Source of the DNA: Gadus chalcogrammus
Taxonomy: Eukaryota > Chordata > Actinopteri > Gadiformes > Gadidae
NCBI RefSeq assembly: GCF_026213295.1
Contig: NC_079425.1
Coordinates: 28,557,188-28,621,187 of the forward strand
DNA length: 64,000 bases
Reading direction: 5' to 3'
Below are positions 1 to 13,300 of the stretch, in pieces; the first letter of the stretch is position 1; each line of letters begins with the position of its first letter. The notes under the pieces are model-generated. The model made no database searches, was not told where the DNA came from, and saw nothing but the letters and a program-made list of their open reading frames with translations. The translations under genes were made by a program, and so were the position numbers.

Positions 1-62
1 TCGATCAATGTGTCTGTTTAGTTAAAGCTCTTTGATCAATATGTCTGCTAGTTAAAGCCCTT
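1..62. repeat. Minisatellite (about 31-bp unit), two copies
   Basis: Two tandem copies of a unit containing TTGATCAATRTGTCTG and AGTTAAAGCTC. It is the mirror of the minisatellite at 42904-43060 in whamm intron 1. The window starts inside it, so the left-arm copy number is unknown. Confidence 0.8.
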
Positions 63-120
63 ATTTGTTATATAAAGGATGACTGTAGTGTTAATCAGTC
101 AACAAAATCCCCAACCCAAA

Positions 121-193
121 ATCCCCCCCCCCCCCACCCCCCCCCCCCCCCCACACGGACACACACACACACACACCACACACACACACACAG
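121..193. repeat. Poly-C tract followed by (CA)n
   Basis: About 30 C interrupted once, then CA/CAC repeats ending at the AG of the exon 2 acceptor in the left-arm whamm copy. Mirror of 42762-42841. Confidence 0.9.
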
Positions 194-366
194 TTGCTGC
201 AGAGCCACTGGGCCGCAGACAGGATGGTCCTGCTGCTGGATCTCTACCAGGACGAAGACCAAGCCTACCAGGACCTGGTCACCGCAGCCACCGTCTTCTT
301 CCAGTACCTGCTGCAACCCTTCAGGGACATGAGGAGCTGTCCTGCCTCTACAAGATGGAGATCCTG
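194..366 (+). pseudogene. whamm: whamm exon 2, left-arm copy with frameshift
   Basis: This is a mirrored copy of exon 2 (42588-42761). It has an acceptor AG at 192-193 and a GTAAAC donor at 367. It is 173 bp against 174 bp: one G is missing in the run after GGACATGAG, which breaks the frame where the intact copy encodes DMRELSCL. I cannot tell whether the lost base is biological or a consensus error. Confidence 0.85.
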
Positions 367-498
367 GTAAACAAAGCCCATACAAACACACACACACACA
401 CACGCACATGCACACTGGGACACACATAAAGCTGACATGCATCAGCCCTAGGTGAATTAAAGCATGTGAATTGCTGACAGCGGGTGTTCCTCCTACAG

Positions 499-649
499 AA
501 GCTGCTGGACTATGAGGAGCTGGGCCCAAAGCGACTGTCTGCTCTGGAGAAGGAGGCGGAGGAGTGGAGGAGGAGAGCGGAGGATGCCGTCTCATCCATC
601 CAGGACGTCACCGTCCGCAACTTCATACAGACGTCCAAAGCTCTGTCAG
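499..649 (+). pseudogene. whamm: whamm exon 3, left-arm copy
   Basis: It matches the right-arm exon (42303-42453) at full length, 151 bp, with a CCTACAG acceptor and a GTGCCT donor. One substitution changes VRYFIQT to VRNFIQT. It is intact on its own, but belongs to a copy whose exons 2 and 4 are frameshifted and whose exon 1 is not in the window. Confidence 0.85.
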
Positions 650-660
650 GTGCCTCCTTC

Positions 661-690
661 AGTGTGTGTGTGTGTGTGTGTGTGTGTGGT

Positions 691-731
<41 letters not shown>

Positions 732-753
732 GTTGTGGTGTGTGTGTGTGTGT

Positions 754-793
<40 letters not shown>

Positions 794-811
794 TGTGTGT
801 GTGTGGAGTTG
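661..811. repeat. Long interrupted (GT)n microsatellite
   Basis: About 150 bp of GT with GGT interruptions, starting about 11 bp after the exon 3 donor. The mirror tract at 42145-42290 is a pure CA run. The interruptions in this arm fit slippage or low-quality consensus. Confidence 0.95.
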
Positions 812-929
812 GTACTGCCATGTATTTAAATTAAAATGTATTAGTAGTCCCTTGATCAGTACTGTTGGCCTTGTGTTAAACCACCCTAACCACTCTAACA
901 ATCAAACCAGTCTAACTTCAAATGCCCAG

Positions 930-1096
930 GTATGGTCAAGCAGATGGAGGAGGACAAGGGGCCGCTTCGGGGCGTCGGCCTGGGCCGGCCATGCCCCGAC
1001 TGGAGAAACTGCGCTTCCTGATGGCCAAGGAGTCCCTGCAGCACATGAGGGCCTCGAGATGTGTCTGAAACGCAGAAGGAGGGCATCAGAGAGCGG
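930..1096 (+). pseudogene. whamm: whamm exon 4, left-arm copy with several indels
   Basis: Mirrored copy of exon 4 (41848-42017). It is 167 bp against 170 bp, with an extra G after GACAAGG, a lost TC in GCCTCGGCC, and further single-base losses near GCCTCGAG and AAACGCAGAAGG. The acceptor (TGCCCAG) and the donor (GTACGT) are kept. The frame is lost. Confidence 0.85.
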
Positions 1097-1384
1097 GTAC
1101 GTCCCGCTTGCCAGGGTGGTCTAACCCTAACCCCTCTAAGGTAAACACTAGGGTCAGGGTTTTGGTCTGACCTTTGTAAAGGTCAACCCTCGGCCCTATG
1201 GGGTCGCGCCGCTCTCTATATGAATCATGCGTTCGGAGGGGACAATGTTGGACTCAAATGAAACCATGAATACAAGGGGGTATGAAGCCTTCTCATGTGA
1301 CGGGAGCAGAGTTTGTTTTCTTTCCCTTTTTCTCAAAGAGTCCTTAAGATATGGAGAACCGTTTATTACAGTGGTTTTACATTA

Positions 1385-2085
1385 AAGTGTAATTCCGGCG
1401 AAAATTTAACCCAGGGTCCTTGTTTCGGCATGAAAAAAAATAAGCCACCCGATACCTTTTTCATTGAAAATCGAGTATTCGAGTTTGCCCGGCGCAATGT
1501 TTGGCGTCCATGTTATTGGCTTGGGGCATTGAGTTTCGCTTCCAAATCGGCATTTTTGAACCACTAATATTGTTAAAAATAGCACCTAACCTCAGCAGTA
1601 GCATGACTATGGTCCCTAAACCGAGTTTATTTAAAAAGTCAGTTTAAAGCAGCATTACCGGTAGGTCCGTGTTTACAGGAAGTCCACAGAAGTCGATTGC
1701 CGAATGCGCCGGAGTACAGTTCAAGGAGGAAAGTTTTGGAATTTATAATTAATATAATTAATATTTATAATAATATATAGCAAGTGTTGACACGTAAACT
1801 AAAGGACATGCATGTGCAGGTTACAGTTACAAAATATTTGTTCGCTACAATCAAGCGTTGGCACGTGTTGACTGAAGACGCACTGCACATGTGATTAACG
1901 CATAGAGTGAAGGACAGCTCAAGCACCGGAGAAGAAGACCTATCTACAGCTTGAAGTCAAAAGAGAGGGATGGTTTGTGTTTGTTTTCCCCGGCTGCGGA
2001 AAACAACTGAAACGTTACACCCCAGAAACCTTCCGGTCATATATTTGTGTAATAACGGTAAAATAACATACAACAAACAACCTTA
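1385..2085 (+). mobile_element. THAP-bearing repeat, outer copy (internally deleted), left arm
   Basis: It is the inverted partner of 4840-6075: both share the run from TTAAAGTGTAATTC through TTGGCTTGGGGCATTGAG, ATTACCGGTAGGTCCGTG and AGCAAGTGTTGACACG to TCCCCGGCTGCGGAAAA. After ACACCCCAGAAAC it jumps straight to GGTCATATATTTGTG, so it lacks most of the THAP coding part kept by the inner copy. I could not fix the exact ends or a target duplication. Confidence 0.7.
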
Positions 2086-4835
2086 AAAGAGGAGATGTGA
2101 CCCGGCCCGGAGGAAGCCCGGGGCCCCTGTCTGGAGCCAGGCCCAGACGGAGGGCTCGATGGCGAGCGCCTGGTGGCCGGGTTTGCCACGGAGCCCGGTC
2201 GGCACAGCCCGAACAAACTACGTGGCACCCCCCCTCTTTTCATCTCATGGGCCCACCACCTGTGGGAAGACCCGTTGGGGTCGGGTGCGCAGCCACATGG
2301 GTGGCAGCGAAGGTCCGGGGTCTCGACGGACCAGACCCGTGCGGCAGAAGCTGGCTCTGGGGACGTGGAACGTCACCTCGCTGTGGGAAAGGAACCGGAG
2401 CTTGTGAGGGAGGTGGAGCGCTATCAGTTAGATCTGGTGGGATTACCTCCACGCACAGTCTCAGCTCTGGTACCGTACTCCTGGATAAGGGTTGGACTCT
2501 ATTCTTCTCCGGAGTTGCCAAGGGCGTGAGGCGCCGGGCGGGGTGTGGGGATACTCACAAATCCCCGGCTGAGCTCCGCGGTGTTGGAGTTTACCCCGGT
2601 CGACGAGAGGGTCGCCTCCCCCTGCGCCTAAGGGTTGTAGGGGGGAAAACTCTGAATGTTGTTTGTGCGTATGCACCAAACAGCAGCTCAGAGTACTCAG
2701 CCTTCTTGGAGACCCTGAATGGAGTCCTGTATGGGGCTCCAGTAGGGGACTCGTAGTTCTGCTGGGTGACTTCAACGCCCACGTGGGCAACGATGGAGAC
2801 ACCTGGAGAGGCGTGGTGGGGAGGAAACGGCCCTCCCTGATCTAAAACCCGAGCGGTCGTTTGTTATTGGACCTTCTGTGCTAGTCATGGATTATCCATA
2901 ACAAACACCATGTTCGAACATAAGGGTGTCATAAGTGTACCTTGGTACCAGAGTACCCTAGGCCGAAGATCAATGATCGATTTTGTGATCGTGTCATCTG
3001 ATCTGAGGCCGCATGTTTTGGACACTCGGGTAAAGAGAGGGGCGGAACTGTCACCGACCACCATCTGGTTGTGAGTTGGATCAGGGAATGGGGGACATTT
3101 CGGATAGACCTGGTAAGCCCAAACGAGTAGTGCGGGGTGAACTGGGAACGTCTGGAGGAGGCCCCCGTCCTAGGTATCTTCAACTCACACCTCCGGGCTG
3201 ATTTTTTCTGGCATTCCTGTGGATGTTTGGGGGCATTGAGCCGGAGTGGGCGGTGTTCAAAGACTCCATTGCTGAAGCTGCGGTGGCTAGCTGTGGCCTC
3301 AGGGTCTTAGGCTCCTCAAGGGGCGGTAACCCTCGGACACCGTGGTGGAACACCGGTGGTCAGGGAAGCCGTTCCGATTGAAGAAGGAGGCCTTCCGGGA
3401 TATGATATCCTGGAGGACTCCTGACTCGGTTTGCAGGGTACCGACAGGCCCGAAGGGCTGCAGCTGCTGCCGTGGCGGGGGCTAAGCAGCGGGTGTGGGG
3501 AGAAGTTCGGAGAGGCCATAGAGAAGGACTTCGGTCGGCACAAAAGTGTTTCTGGAAGACATATCCGGCACCTCAGGAGGGGGAAACGGGGAACCATCCA
3601 GCTGTGTCAGTAAGGATGGGACTCTGTTGACCTCAACTGAGGAGGTCGTCGGACTGTGGAAGGAACACTTTGAGGACTCCCTGAATCCGAATAACACGCC
3701 CTCTATGTTGGAGGCAGAGCGCGAGGTTGATGGTGTTTCGTCGTCAATTTCCCTGGTGGAGGTCACTGAGGTAGTCAAACATCTCCGCAGTGGCAAAGCC
3801 CCCAGGGTTTGATGAGATCAAGCCAGAAATGCTAAAGGCTTCTGGGTGTTGAGGGGCTGTCATGGTTGACACGCCTATTCAACATTGCGTGGAGTCGGGT
3901 ACAGTGCCAAAGGAGGTGGCAAACCGGGGTGGTGGTTCCCCCTGTTCAAAAGGGGGACAGGTTCGTTCTCAGTGGGTGCTGGTCTCCGCCAGGGCTGCGC
4001 CTTGTCACCAATCCTGTTTGTGATATACATGGACAGGATATCGAGGCGTAGTCGTGGTGGGGAGGGGTTGCAGTTCGGTGTCTGAGGATCTCGTCACTGC
4101 TTTTTGCAGATGATGTGGTCCTCATGGGAATCATCGGCCTGTGACCTTCAGCACTCACTGGATCGGCTGGCGGCCGAGTGTGAAGCGGCTGGGATGAGGA
4201 TCAGCACCGCTAAATCTGAGGCCCTGACTCTTAGCAGGAAACCGATGGATTGCTTACTCGGGTAGGAAATGAGTCCTTAGCCCAAGTGAAGGAGTTCAAG
4301 TACCTCCGGGTCTGTTCGCGAGTGAGGGTACTATGGAGCGTGAGATTGGCCAGAGAAATCGGAGCAGCGGGGGCGGTATTTGCGTTCGCTTTACCGCCAC
4401 CGTTGGTAACGAAAAGAGAGCTGAGCCGCAAGGCAATCTCTCGATCTACGGTCGATCTTCGTTCCTATCCTCACCTATGGTCATGAGGGCTGGGTGATGA
4501 CCGAAGGACGAGATCGCGGGTACAAGCGGCCGAGATGAGTTTTCTCAGAAGGGTGGCTGGCGTCAGCTGAGGTGGTTCGGGCATCTGGTAAGGATGCCCA
4601 CTGGGCGCCTTCCTTGGGAGGTGTTTCAGGCACGTCCAGTGGGGAGGAGACCTCGGGGAAGACCCAGGACTAGGTGGAGAGATTATATCTCAACACTGGC
4701 CTGGGAACGCCTCGGGATCCCCCCGTCAGAGTTGGTCAATGTGGCCCGGGAAAGGGAAGTCTGGAGCCCCCTGCTTGAGCTGCTCTCCCCGTGACCTGAC
4801 CCCGGATAAGCGGACGAAAATGAGATGAGTTGAAA
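2085..4835 (+). mobile_element. Rex3-like (RTE clade) LINE, left-arm copy, many frameshifts
   Basis: This is the mirror copy of 38110-40855. Recognisable blocks appear in shifting frames: endonuclease GDFNAHVG near 2770, reverse transcriptase block [20 protein letters not shown] near 3975, LFADDVVL near 4100, and the C-terminal GRRPRGRPRTRWRDYI block at 4594-4794. Single-base insertions and deletions, often in homopolymers, break the frame repeatedly, while the right arm keeps an 821-codon frame. The 3' end (GAGATGAGTTG) resembles the GATG-type tails of this group. Confidence 0.85.
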
Positions 4836-4839
4836 CAAC

Positions 4840-6075
4840 CTTGTATCTGATCTTGTATCCCACCCATCTCAGCTAGACGGCCACGACCCCCCCCCTCTTT
4901 TGGACACCTTGAGGAGCTTCAATCGATAGATTAAATGCTTTAGTAGTATTGGGGGGCAATGCTGCCCTACAATGGCAATAAAAACTCCTGGCTTTAGCCA
5001 ATGCATTGGACTTCTCCTTGCGACGTTTGTTTTATTGTTTGTTATTGTACCGTTATTACACAAATATATGACCCAATTGTTAAACGTTCGGATGACTCTT
5101 CCTCCTCCACACCAATTGTGAAATATCATATAACACGACAAATAAGCAAACAACTTTAACTCAAGTCTATCCGTAGCGACGTGCTGCACTCGTGGAATAG
5201 CATTCTTCTTCAATGACACTTTCTTTGGGTTCTTTGGTCAGCATCTCTTTTAGGAATGATGAAGTCCCCCAAAATGAGCACTGCAGACACGGTGATCCTT
5301 CTGCATCAGCATCTCTATTGGCGTCTCAATGTCCATATTCAAAACAATAAGCCACTCGGCTACCAGAGATCGGTCATTGTACCGCGATGGCAGTCTATGG
5401 AAAGTTTCTGGGGTGTAACTTTCCGCAGCCGGGGAGAAAACACAAACACGAACGATCTCTCTCTTTTGACTTCAAGTTGTAGATGGGTCGTCTTCTCCGG
5501 TGCTTGAGCTGCTTCACTCTATGCGTTAATCACGTGTGCAGTGCGTCTTCTGTTAACAACGTTAACAGAAGTTGTATCTGTAACCTACGTATGCAAGTCC
5601 TTTAGTTTACGTGTCAACACTTGCTATATTATTTAGAAATATAAATTATACAAATTATAAATTCCAAAACTTGAACTGAACTCCGGCGCATTCGGCAATC
5701 GACTTCTGTGTACTTCCTGTAACACGGACCTACCGGTAATGCTTGTTAAACCGTCTTTTTAAATAAACTCTGGGTTTGCAAACTAAATTGTTGGTGCTCC
5801 ATTTTATGTGTAGGGACCCTAGTCATGCTACTGCTGAGGTTTGGTGCTATTTTTAGCAATATTAGTGGTTTCAAAAATGCCGATTTGGAAGCGAAACTCA
5901 ATGCCCCAAGCCAATAACATAAACGCCAAACATTGCGCCGGGCAAACTCTCATACTCGATTTGAAATGAAATGAATACTCGAATGAAAAAGGTATCTGGA
6001 GGGCTTATTTGATGGGTTTTCATGCCAAAACAATGACCCTGGGTTCAATTTACGCCAGAATTACACTTTAAAGTA
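4840..6075 (-). mobile_element. THAP-bearing repeat, inner copy, left arm
   Basis: This copy lies opposite to 1385-2085 and mirrors 36880-38105. It contains the degenerate THAP-like coding segment at about 5165-5510 on the minus strand. Together with the outer copy it brackets the Rex3-like LINE, giving a secondary inverted repeat inside each arm. Confidence 0.7.
5165..5510 (-). pseudogene. THAP-domain remnant, left-arm copy
   Basis: Mirror of 37429-37780 with the same THAP-like blocks on the minus strand and additional small indels. Confidence 0.55.
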
Positions 6076-7340
6076 GGGGGTATGGAAATAGGCCTGCACA
6101 TTTCGGGGGAAAAATGTATATCGCGATTTTTTTAGCTTAGGATTGATATCACGATTCCCTGCAATGATGTTTTTTTCTCACGAAATGTAATCTTTATTGC
6201 ACACATGAACCAAGACAAAAAATGGCAGTACCAACATAATTTTTTGGCACCTCTAGCACGTTGCATTTCATATCGCCCTTTATAACTGATTAAGGTGCAG
6301 TATCCAAAAGGAATGATTTATTTTGTACATATTAGGGATGGGCATTCGATTAAATTGTCTTAGTTGATCGTAAGGAGAATTAACGATCAATTTTCGATTA
6401 ATCATTAATATTTTTATATTAAAATGAACTATAGGCCTATGCTATATTCAAAATGCAATGAAAATACAAAAACACAGCGTGCTTTCCTCATTGAGATCTT
6501 TATTTTAGATGAACAACTCTTGTGGCAGTTAAACGGATCCGTCCAATGGTTACACTTGATATAATAATAATAATAATATTAATAATAATACATTTAATTA
6601 GAGGCGCCTTTCAAGACACCCAAGGTCACCTTACAGAGCATATAGCCATCATAAATCGTTTAAAAAAAAAAAAAAAATTGTGGAAAAAATAAATAAACAT
6701 AATATATATGCGCTACTGTGCTCTAAAACAACGGAGCCTGCAGCAATCTATCATACTTAGTTCGGACAGGTTTTGCCAAATGTAACTCAAAACTATCAAA
6801 AAAGGCAGAGAAAGAGTGTAATTGTTGGCCTACCTAACAATGAATCAGGCTTATTAGCAAAGCTTCAGAGAAAATAACCAGTAACTCACATACAACTTCA
6901 GCACCAGTCTACTGATTTCTGTTGAGAAAGATGAACATGTTAACATGCTCTGGATCAGACGCGACCGCAGCCTGCTGAGCGTCGTCCAGTCGCCGAAAAC
7001 ACCCGCTCTGAGCAGCTCAATCGGAATAGAAAATGATCATATTAACGCCTCAATCGGAATACAATCCTCTAATCGGAATAGATTTCCATGCCGAATAGAA
7101 GAGGTGGTTTTGTCCGCTATAATCGACATGTATACACTTATTCTGATTGGTTTGGGGTGGGTGCGGCTACTTTTTAACTTACAGAGATGGCATCAGCAGT
7201 TGCGTTGGTTTGCAATTGGTCCGTCTGTACTTTATGCACACCTAACTCGACCACTTTCAAGGAAAGTGGATGTTTTTTGCCTGATTCAAGTCTTTCTTAG
7301 CACTCCGCAAGAAGTCCGGTCACTTATGAATTAGAATTAG
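6076..7340. other. Transposon-derived debris between THAP repeat and tandem array
   Basis: No gene is recognised here. The stretch holds an AT-rich segment with ATATCGCGATTTTTTTAGC, a fragment near 6340 of the AGGGATGGGCATTCGATT type, an ATA/AAT microsatellite near 6555-6595 followed by GAGGCGCCTTTCAAGACACC (a LINE/SINE-type 3' tail), a poly-A run near 6662, and a segment at 6945-7335 with several CAATCGGAATA repeats. The 129-codon open frame there shifts in the mirror copy, so I do not call it a gene. Confidence 0.5.
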
Positions 7341-10300
7341 AAATATAGCTGCGAGCAGCAATGTGGGTGTCAAGCATAATGGGACTCGGTAAGCTAATTC
7401 TGCCGGACGGACGTAATCGGCCATAGGGCTACATGACGACCGTCTCGGAATCGGCAATACCGACAGCCGGTGGGATGAGTAAATGGGAAAAGGACCCCAC
7501 CTAGAGGTAAGGGCGCAATACAGTCTGCCTGGCAGAACAAATGTCACTAATACATAGGGGTATTCGGAACAATATCTCTAAAAGTGACACAATGTAAACA
7601 AGCATCCGTTCTGGAGGTGGTTCGTGAAGCATCGAATCCAGTGGGAATTGCAGTTTATATCGTAAGCGGGCGGAATGGTAAATATAGTCATTGTTGCATT
7701 ATACATTAAGTTCCGCATGTCGCCACACGAGTGCAGTGTCTACCCATAAATGAGCGACACACGAGTGCAGTGTCTACCCATTAATGAGCGCCGTCAAGTT
7801 TGATTGACTGTCACGGCCAAACGGTTTTGAATTTGAGAAAGCTGTTTAATACATTTGTTCAGCTTGGTCGGAAGATCATATATGCCAAGTTTCATGAAGA
7901 TTGGACATAATATGTGGCCTGTGGAAATTTACAACTGATTTTGACAACTTTCAACATGGCGGCCAAGTTCTGATGTTGCAATGAGAAATAATTTTAAAGC
8001 TATATAAGGAGGTCTGGCAGTATCCTCAAACATTAAAAATAGGTTTGAAATGTACTCATGTGAAGAGAGGAGTTAAAACACGTTTTCATTAATTATAGCG
8101 CCCCCTAGAGGTCAATGGTCACCAAATTCATTGAGTGTCCCCATGATGATGTTATGGGTCTATGTAAAAAGTTTGGTCATGATATGTCAAAGGGATGCTG
8201 AGATATTGGCGTGTTTCCGGTTTGGTGGCTTCGCGGTCGAATATCATTGGCTGTCACGGATATTTCTGCAATAAATAATATGCTAGCCACACGGGGAGGT
8301 CTGTTAGTATCACCAGACATTGAAAATAAGTTTGAAATGTACTCATGTGAAGAGAGAGGAGTCAAAACACTTCGACATTAATAACAGCGCCACCTAGAGG
8401 TCAAAGGTCACCACATTCAATCAGTGTCACCTTTATGAGGCCATGGGTCTGTATACCAAGTCTGGTTATGATATTTCTAAGGGATGCTGAGAAATCAGCT
8501 CACTTCCTGTTTAGCGGCTTCGCCGCCAAATTTGATTGGCTTAAGCGGGCAAAGAGTTTTGAATTTGACAAATCTATTCGATGTTTTTCATCAAGCATGG
8601 CCAGAAGATCATGTGTGCCAAGTTTCGAGATGATTGGACAAGATTTGTGATAGAAGTAGCATTTTGATGGTTTTTGACATAAACCAAGATGGCGGAAATA
8701 TACGTCATGGCGCAATGACGTCATAGGGTTTGTTGAACTGGGCTTGGTTCAAGGAATCAAATGATACCTGGTTTGTGAATATTGGTCGAATGGGTCGAAA
8801 GTTATGAACATGAATGCATGTCCAACTTTGACCTGTTGGTGGCGCTAGAGCTGTTGGGCTAGCGACCTGAGATTGGCTTAATGGGCTAATGGGGCTGTCC
8901 TGAACAAGTGTGCCAAATTTCACAACTTTTCGCCAAGCGGTTCTATGGGCTGCCATTGACTCCAATGGCAGCATAATAATAATAAATATAGCTGCGAGCA
9001 GCAATGTGGGTGTCAAGCATAATCGGACTCGGTAGGCTTATTCTGCCGGATGGACGCAATCGGCCAGGGGGCTACATGACGACCGCCTCGGAAATCGGCA
9101 ATACCGACAGCCGGTGGGATGAGTAAATGGGAAAAGGACCCCACCTAGAGGTAAGGGGGCAATGCAGTCTGCCTGACAGAACAAATGTCACAAATACATA
9201 GGGGTATTCGGAACAATATCAACAAAATAATTTACAAGATATATGGGGAGGTCTGACAGTATCATTAAACATTGAAAATAAGTTTGAAATGTACTCATGT
9301 GAAGAGAGAGGAGTTAAAACACGTCTTCATTAATTATAGCGCCCCCTAGAGGTCAATGGTCACCAAATTCATTGAGTGTCCCCATAATGATGTTATGGGT
9401 CTATGTATCAAGTTTGGTTATGATTTGTCCAAGGGATGCTGAGATATTGGCGTTTTTCCAGTTTGGCGGCTTCGCGGTTGAATATCATTGGCTGTCGCGG
9501 ATATTTGTGCAAGTTATAATATACTAGCTATACGGGGAGGTCTGATAGTATCACCAGACATTGAAATAAGTTGTAAATGTACTCATGTGAAGAGAAAGAG
9601 GTCAAAACACATGGACATTAATAACAGCGCCCCCTACAGGTCAAAGGTCACCAAATTAAATCAGTGTCACCTTTATGAGGCCATGGGTCTATATACCAAG
9701 TCTGGTTATGATATGTCAAAGGGATGCTGAGAAATCGGCTCACTTCCTGTTTGGCGGCTTCGCCGCCAAATTTGATTGGCTTTAGCGGGCAAACGGTTTT
9801 GAATTTGACAAATCTATTCGATGTTTTTCATCAAGCATGGCCAGAAGATCATGTGTACCAAGTTTCGAGATGATTGGACAAGATTTGTGATAGAAGTAGC
9901 ATTTTGAAGGTTTTTGACATAAACCAAGATGGCGGACATATACGTCATGGCGCAATGACGTCATAGGGTTTGTTGAACTGGGCTTGGTTCAAGGAATCCA
10001 ATGATACCTGGTTTGTGAAAATTGGTCGAATAGGTCAAAAGTTATGAACATGAATGCATGCCCAACTTTGACCTGTTGGTGGCGCTAGAGCTGTTGGGCT
10101 AGCGACCTTAGATTGGCTTAATGGGCTAATGGGGCAGTCCTGAACAAGTGTGCCAAATTTCACAACTTTTCGCCAAGCGGTTCTATGGGCTGCCATTGAC
10201 TCCAATGGCAGCATAATAATAATAAATATAGCTGCGAGCAGCAATGTGGGTGTCAAGCATAATCGGACTCGGTAGGCTTATTCTGCCGGATGGACGCAAT

Positions 10301-13300
10301 CGGCCAGGGGGCTACATGACGACCGCCTCGGAAATCGGCAATACCGACAGCCGGTGGGATGAGTAAATGGGAAAAGGACCCCACCTAGAGGTAAGGGGGC
10401 AATGCAGTCTGCCTGACAGAACAAATGTCACAAATACATAGGGGTATTCGGAACAATATCAACAAAATAATTTACAAGATATATGGGGAGGTCTGACAGT
10501 ATCATTAAACATTGATAATAAGTTTGAAATGTACTCATGTGAAGAGAGAGGAGTTAAAACACGTCTTCATTAATTATAGCGCCCCCTAGAGGTCAATGGT
10601 CACCAAATTCATTGAGTGTCCCCATAATGATGTTATGGGTCTAGGTATCAAGTTTGGTTATGATTTGTCCAAGGGATACTGAGATATTGGCGTTTTTCCA
10701 ATTTGGCGGCTTCGCGGTTGAATATCATTGGCTGTCGCGGATATTTGTGCAAGTTATAATATACTAGCTATACGGGGAGGTCTGATAGTATCACCAGACA
10801 TTGAAAATAAGTTGTAAATGTACTCATGTGAAGGGAAAGAGGTCAAAACACATGGACATTAATAACAGCGCCCCCTACAGGTCAAAGGTCACCAAATTAA
10901 ATCAGTGTCACCTTTATGAGGCCATGGGTCTATATACCAAGTCTGGTTATGATATGTCAAAGGGATGCTGAGAAATCGGCTCACTTCCTGTTTGGCGGCT
11001 TCGCCGCCAAATTTGATTGGCTTTAGCGGGCAAACGGTTTTGAATTTGACAAATCTATTCGATGTTTTTCATCAAGGATGGCCAGAAGATCATGTTTGCC
11101 AAGTTTCGAGATGATTGGACAAGATTTGTGATAGGAGTAGCATTTTGAAGGTTTTTGACATAAACCAAGATGGCGGACATATACGTCATGGCGCAATGAC
11201 GTCATAGGGTTTGTTGAACTGGGCTTGGTTCAAGGAATCCAATGATACCTGGTTTGTGAAAATTGGTCGAATAGGTCAAAAGTTATGAACATGAATGCAT
11301 GCCCAACTTTGACCTGTTGGTGGCGCTAGAGCTGTTGGGCTAGCGACCTTAGATTGGCTTAATGGGCTAATGGGGCAGTCCTGAACAAGTGTGCCAAATT
11401 TCACAACTTTTCGCCAAGCGGTTCTATGGGCTGCCATTGACTCCAATGGCAGCATAATAATAATAATAAATATAGCTGCGAGCAGCAATGTGGGTGTCAA
11501 GCATAATCGGACTCGGTAGGCTTATTCTGCTGGAATGGACGCAATCGGCCAGGGGGCTACATGACGACCGCCTCGGAAATCGGCAATACCGACAGCCGGT
11601 GGGATGAGTAAATGGGAAAAGGACCCCACCTAGAGGTAAGGGGGCAATGCAGTCTGCCTGACAGAACAAATGTCACAAATAAATAGGGGTATTCGGAACA
11701 ATATCAACAAAATAATTTACAAGATATATGGGGAGGTCTGACAGTATCATTAAACATTGATAATAAGTTTGAAATGTACTCATGTGAAGAGAGAGGAGTT
11801 AAAACACGTCTTCATTAATTATAGCGCCCCCTAGAGGTCAATGGTCACCAAATTCATTGAGTGTCCCCATAATGATGTTATGGGTCTAGGTATCAAGTTT
11901 GGTTATGATTTGTCCAAGGGATACTGAGATATTGGCGTTTTTCCAATTTGGCGGCTTCGCGGTTGAATATCATTGGCTGTCGCGGATATTTGTGCAAGTT
12001 ATAATATACTAGCTATACGGGGAGGTCTGATAGTATCACCAGACATTGAAAATAAGTTGTAAATGTACTCATGTGAAGGGAAAGAGGTCAAAACACATGG
12101 ACATTAATAACAGCGCCCCCTACAGGTCAAAGGTCACCAAATTAAATCAGTGTCACCTTTATGAGGCCATGGGTCTATATACCAAGTCTGGTTATGATAT
12201 GTCAAAGGGATGCTGAGAAATCGGCTCACTTCCTGTTTGGCGGCTTCGCCGCCAAATTTGATTGGCTTTAGCGGGCAAACGGTTTTGAATTTGACAAATC
12301 TATTCGATGTTTTTCATCAAGGATGGCCAGAAGATCATGTGTGCCAAGTTTCGAGATGATTCGACAAGATTTGTGATAGGAGTAGCATTTTGAAGGTTTT
12401 TGACATAAACCAAGATGGCGGACATATACGTCATGGCGCAATGACGTCATAGGGTTTGTTGAACTGGGCTTGGTTCAAGGAATCCAATGATACCTGGTTT
12501 GTGAAAATTGGTCGAATAGGTCAAAAGTTATGAACATGAATGCATGCCCAACTTTGACCTGTTGGTGGCGCTAGAGCTGTTGGGCTAGCGACCTTAGATT
12601 GGCTTAATGGGCTAATGGGGCAGTCCTGAACAAGTGTGCCAAATTTCACAACTTTTCGCCAAGCGGTTCTATGGGCTGCCATTGACTCCAATGGCAGCAT
12701 AATAATAATAAATATAGCTGCGAGCAGCAATGTGGGTGTCAAGCATAATCGGACTCGGTAGGCTTATTCTGCCGGATGGACGCAATCGGCCAGGGGGCTA
12801 CATGACGACCGCCTCGGAAATCGGCAATACCGACAGCCGGTGGGATGAGTAAATGGGAAAAGGACCCCACCTAGAGGTAAGGGGGCAATGCAGTCTGCCT
12901 GACAGAACAAATGTCACAAATAAATAGGGGTATTCGGAACAATATCAACAAAATAATTTACAAGATATATGGGGAGGTCTGACAGTATCATTAAACATTG
13001 ATAATAAGTTTGAAATGTACTCATGTGAAGAGAGAGGAGTTAAAACACGTCTTCATTAATTATAGCGCCCCCTAGAGGTCAATGGTCACCAAATTCATTG
13101 AGTGTCCCCATAATGATGTTATGGGTCTAGGTATCAAGTTTGGTTATGATTTGTCCAAGGGATACTGAGATATTGGCGTTTTTTCCAGTTTGGCGGCTTC
13201 GCGGTTGAATATCATTGGCTGTCGCGGATATTTGTGCAAGTTATAATATACTAGCTATACGGGGAGGTCTGATAGTATCACCAGACATTGAAAATAAGTT

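Noticed and set aside
510..901. His-Thr or Cys-Val repeat proteins around CA/GT tracts
   Set aside because: Translations of dinucleotide microsatellites running into whamm exon sequence in wrong frames.
6945..7334. 129-codon frame possibly coding
   Set aside because: The mirror copy has different frame and ends because of small indels, and the underlying DNA is CAATCGGAATA-type repeat.
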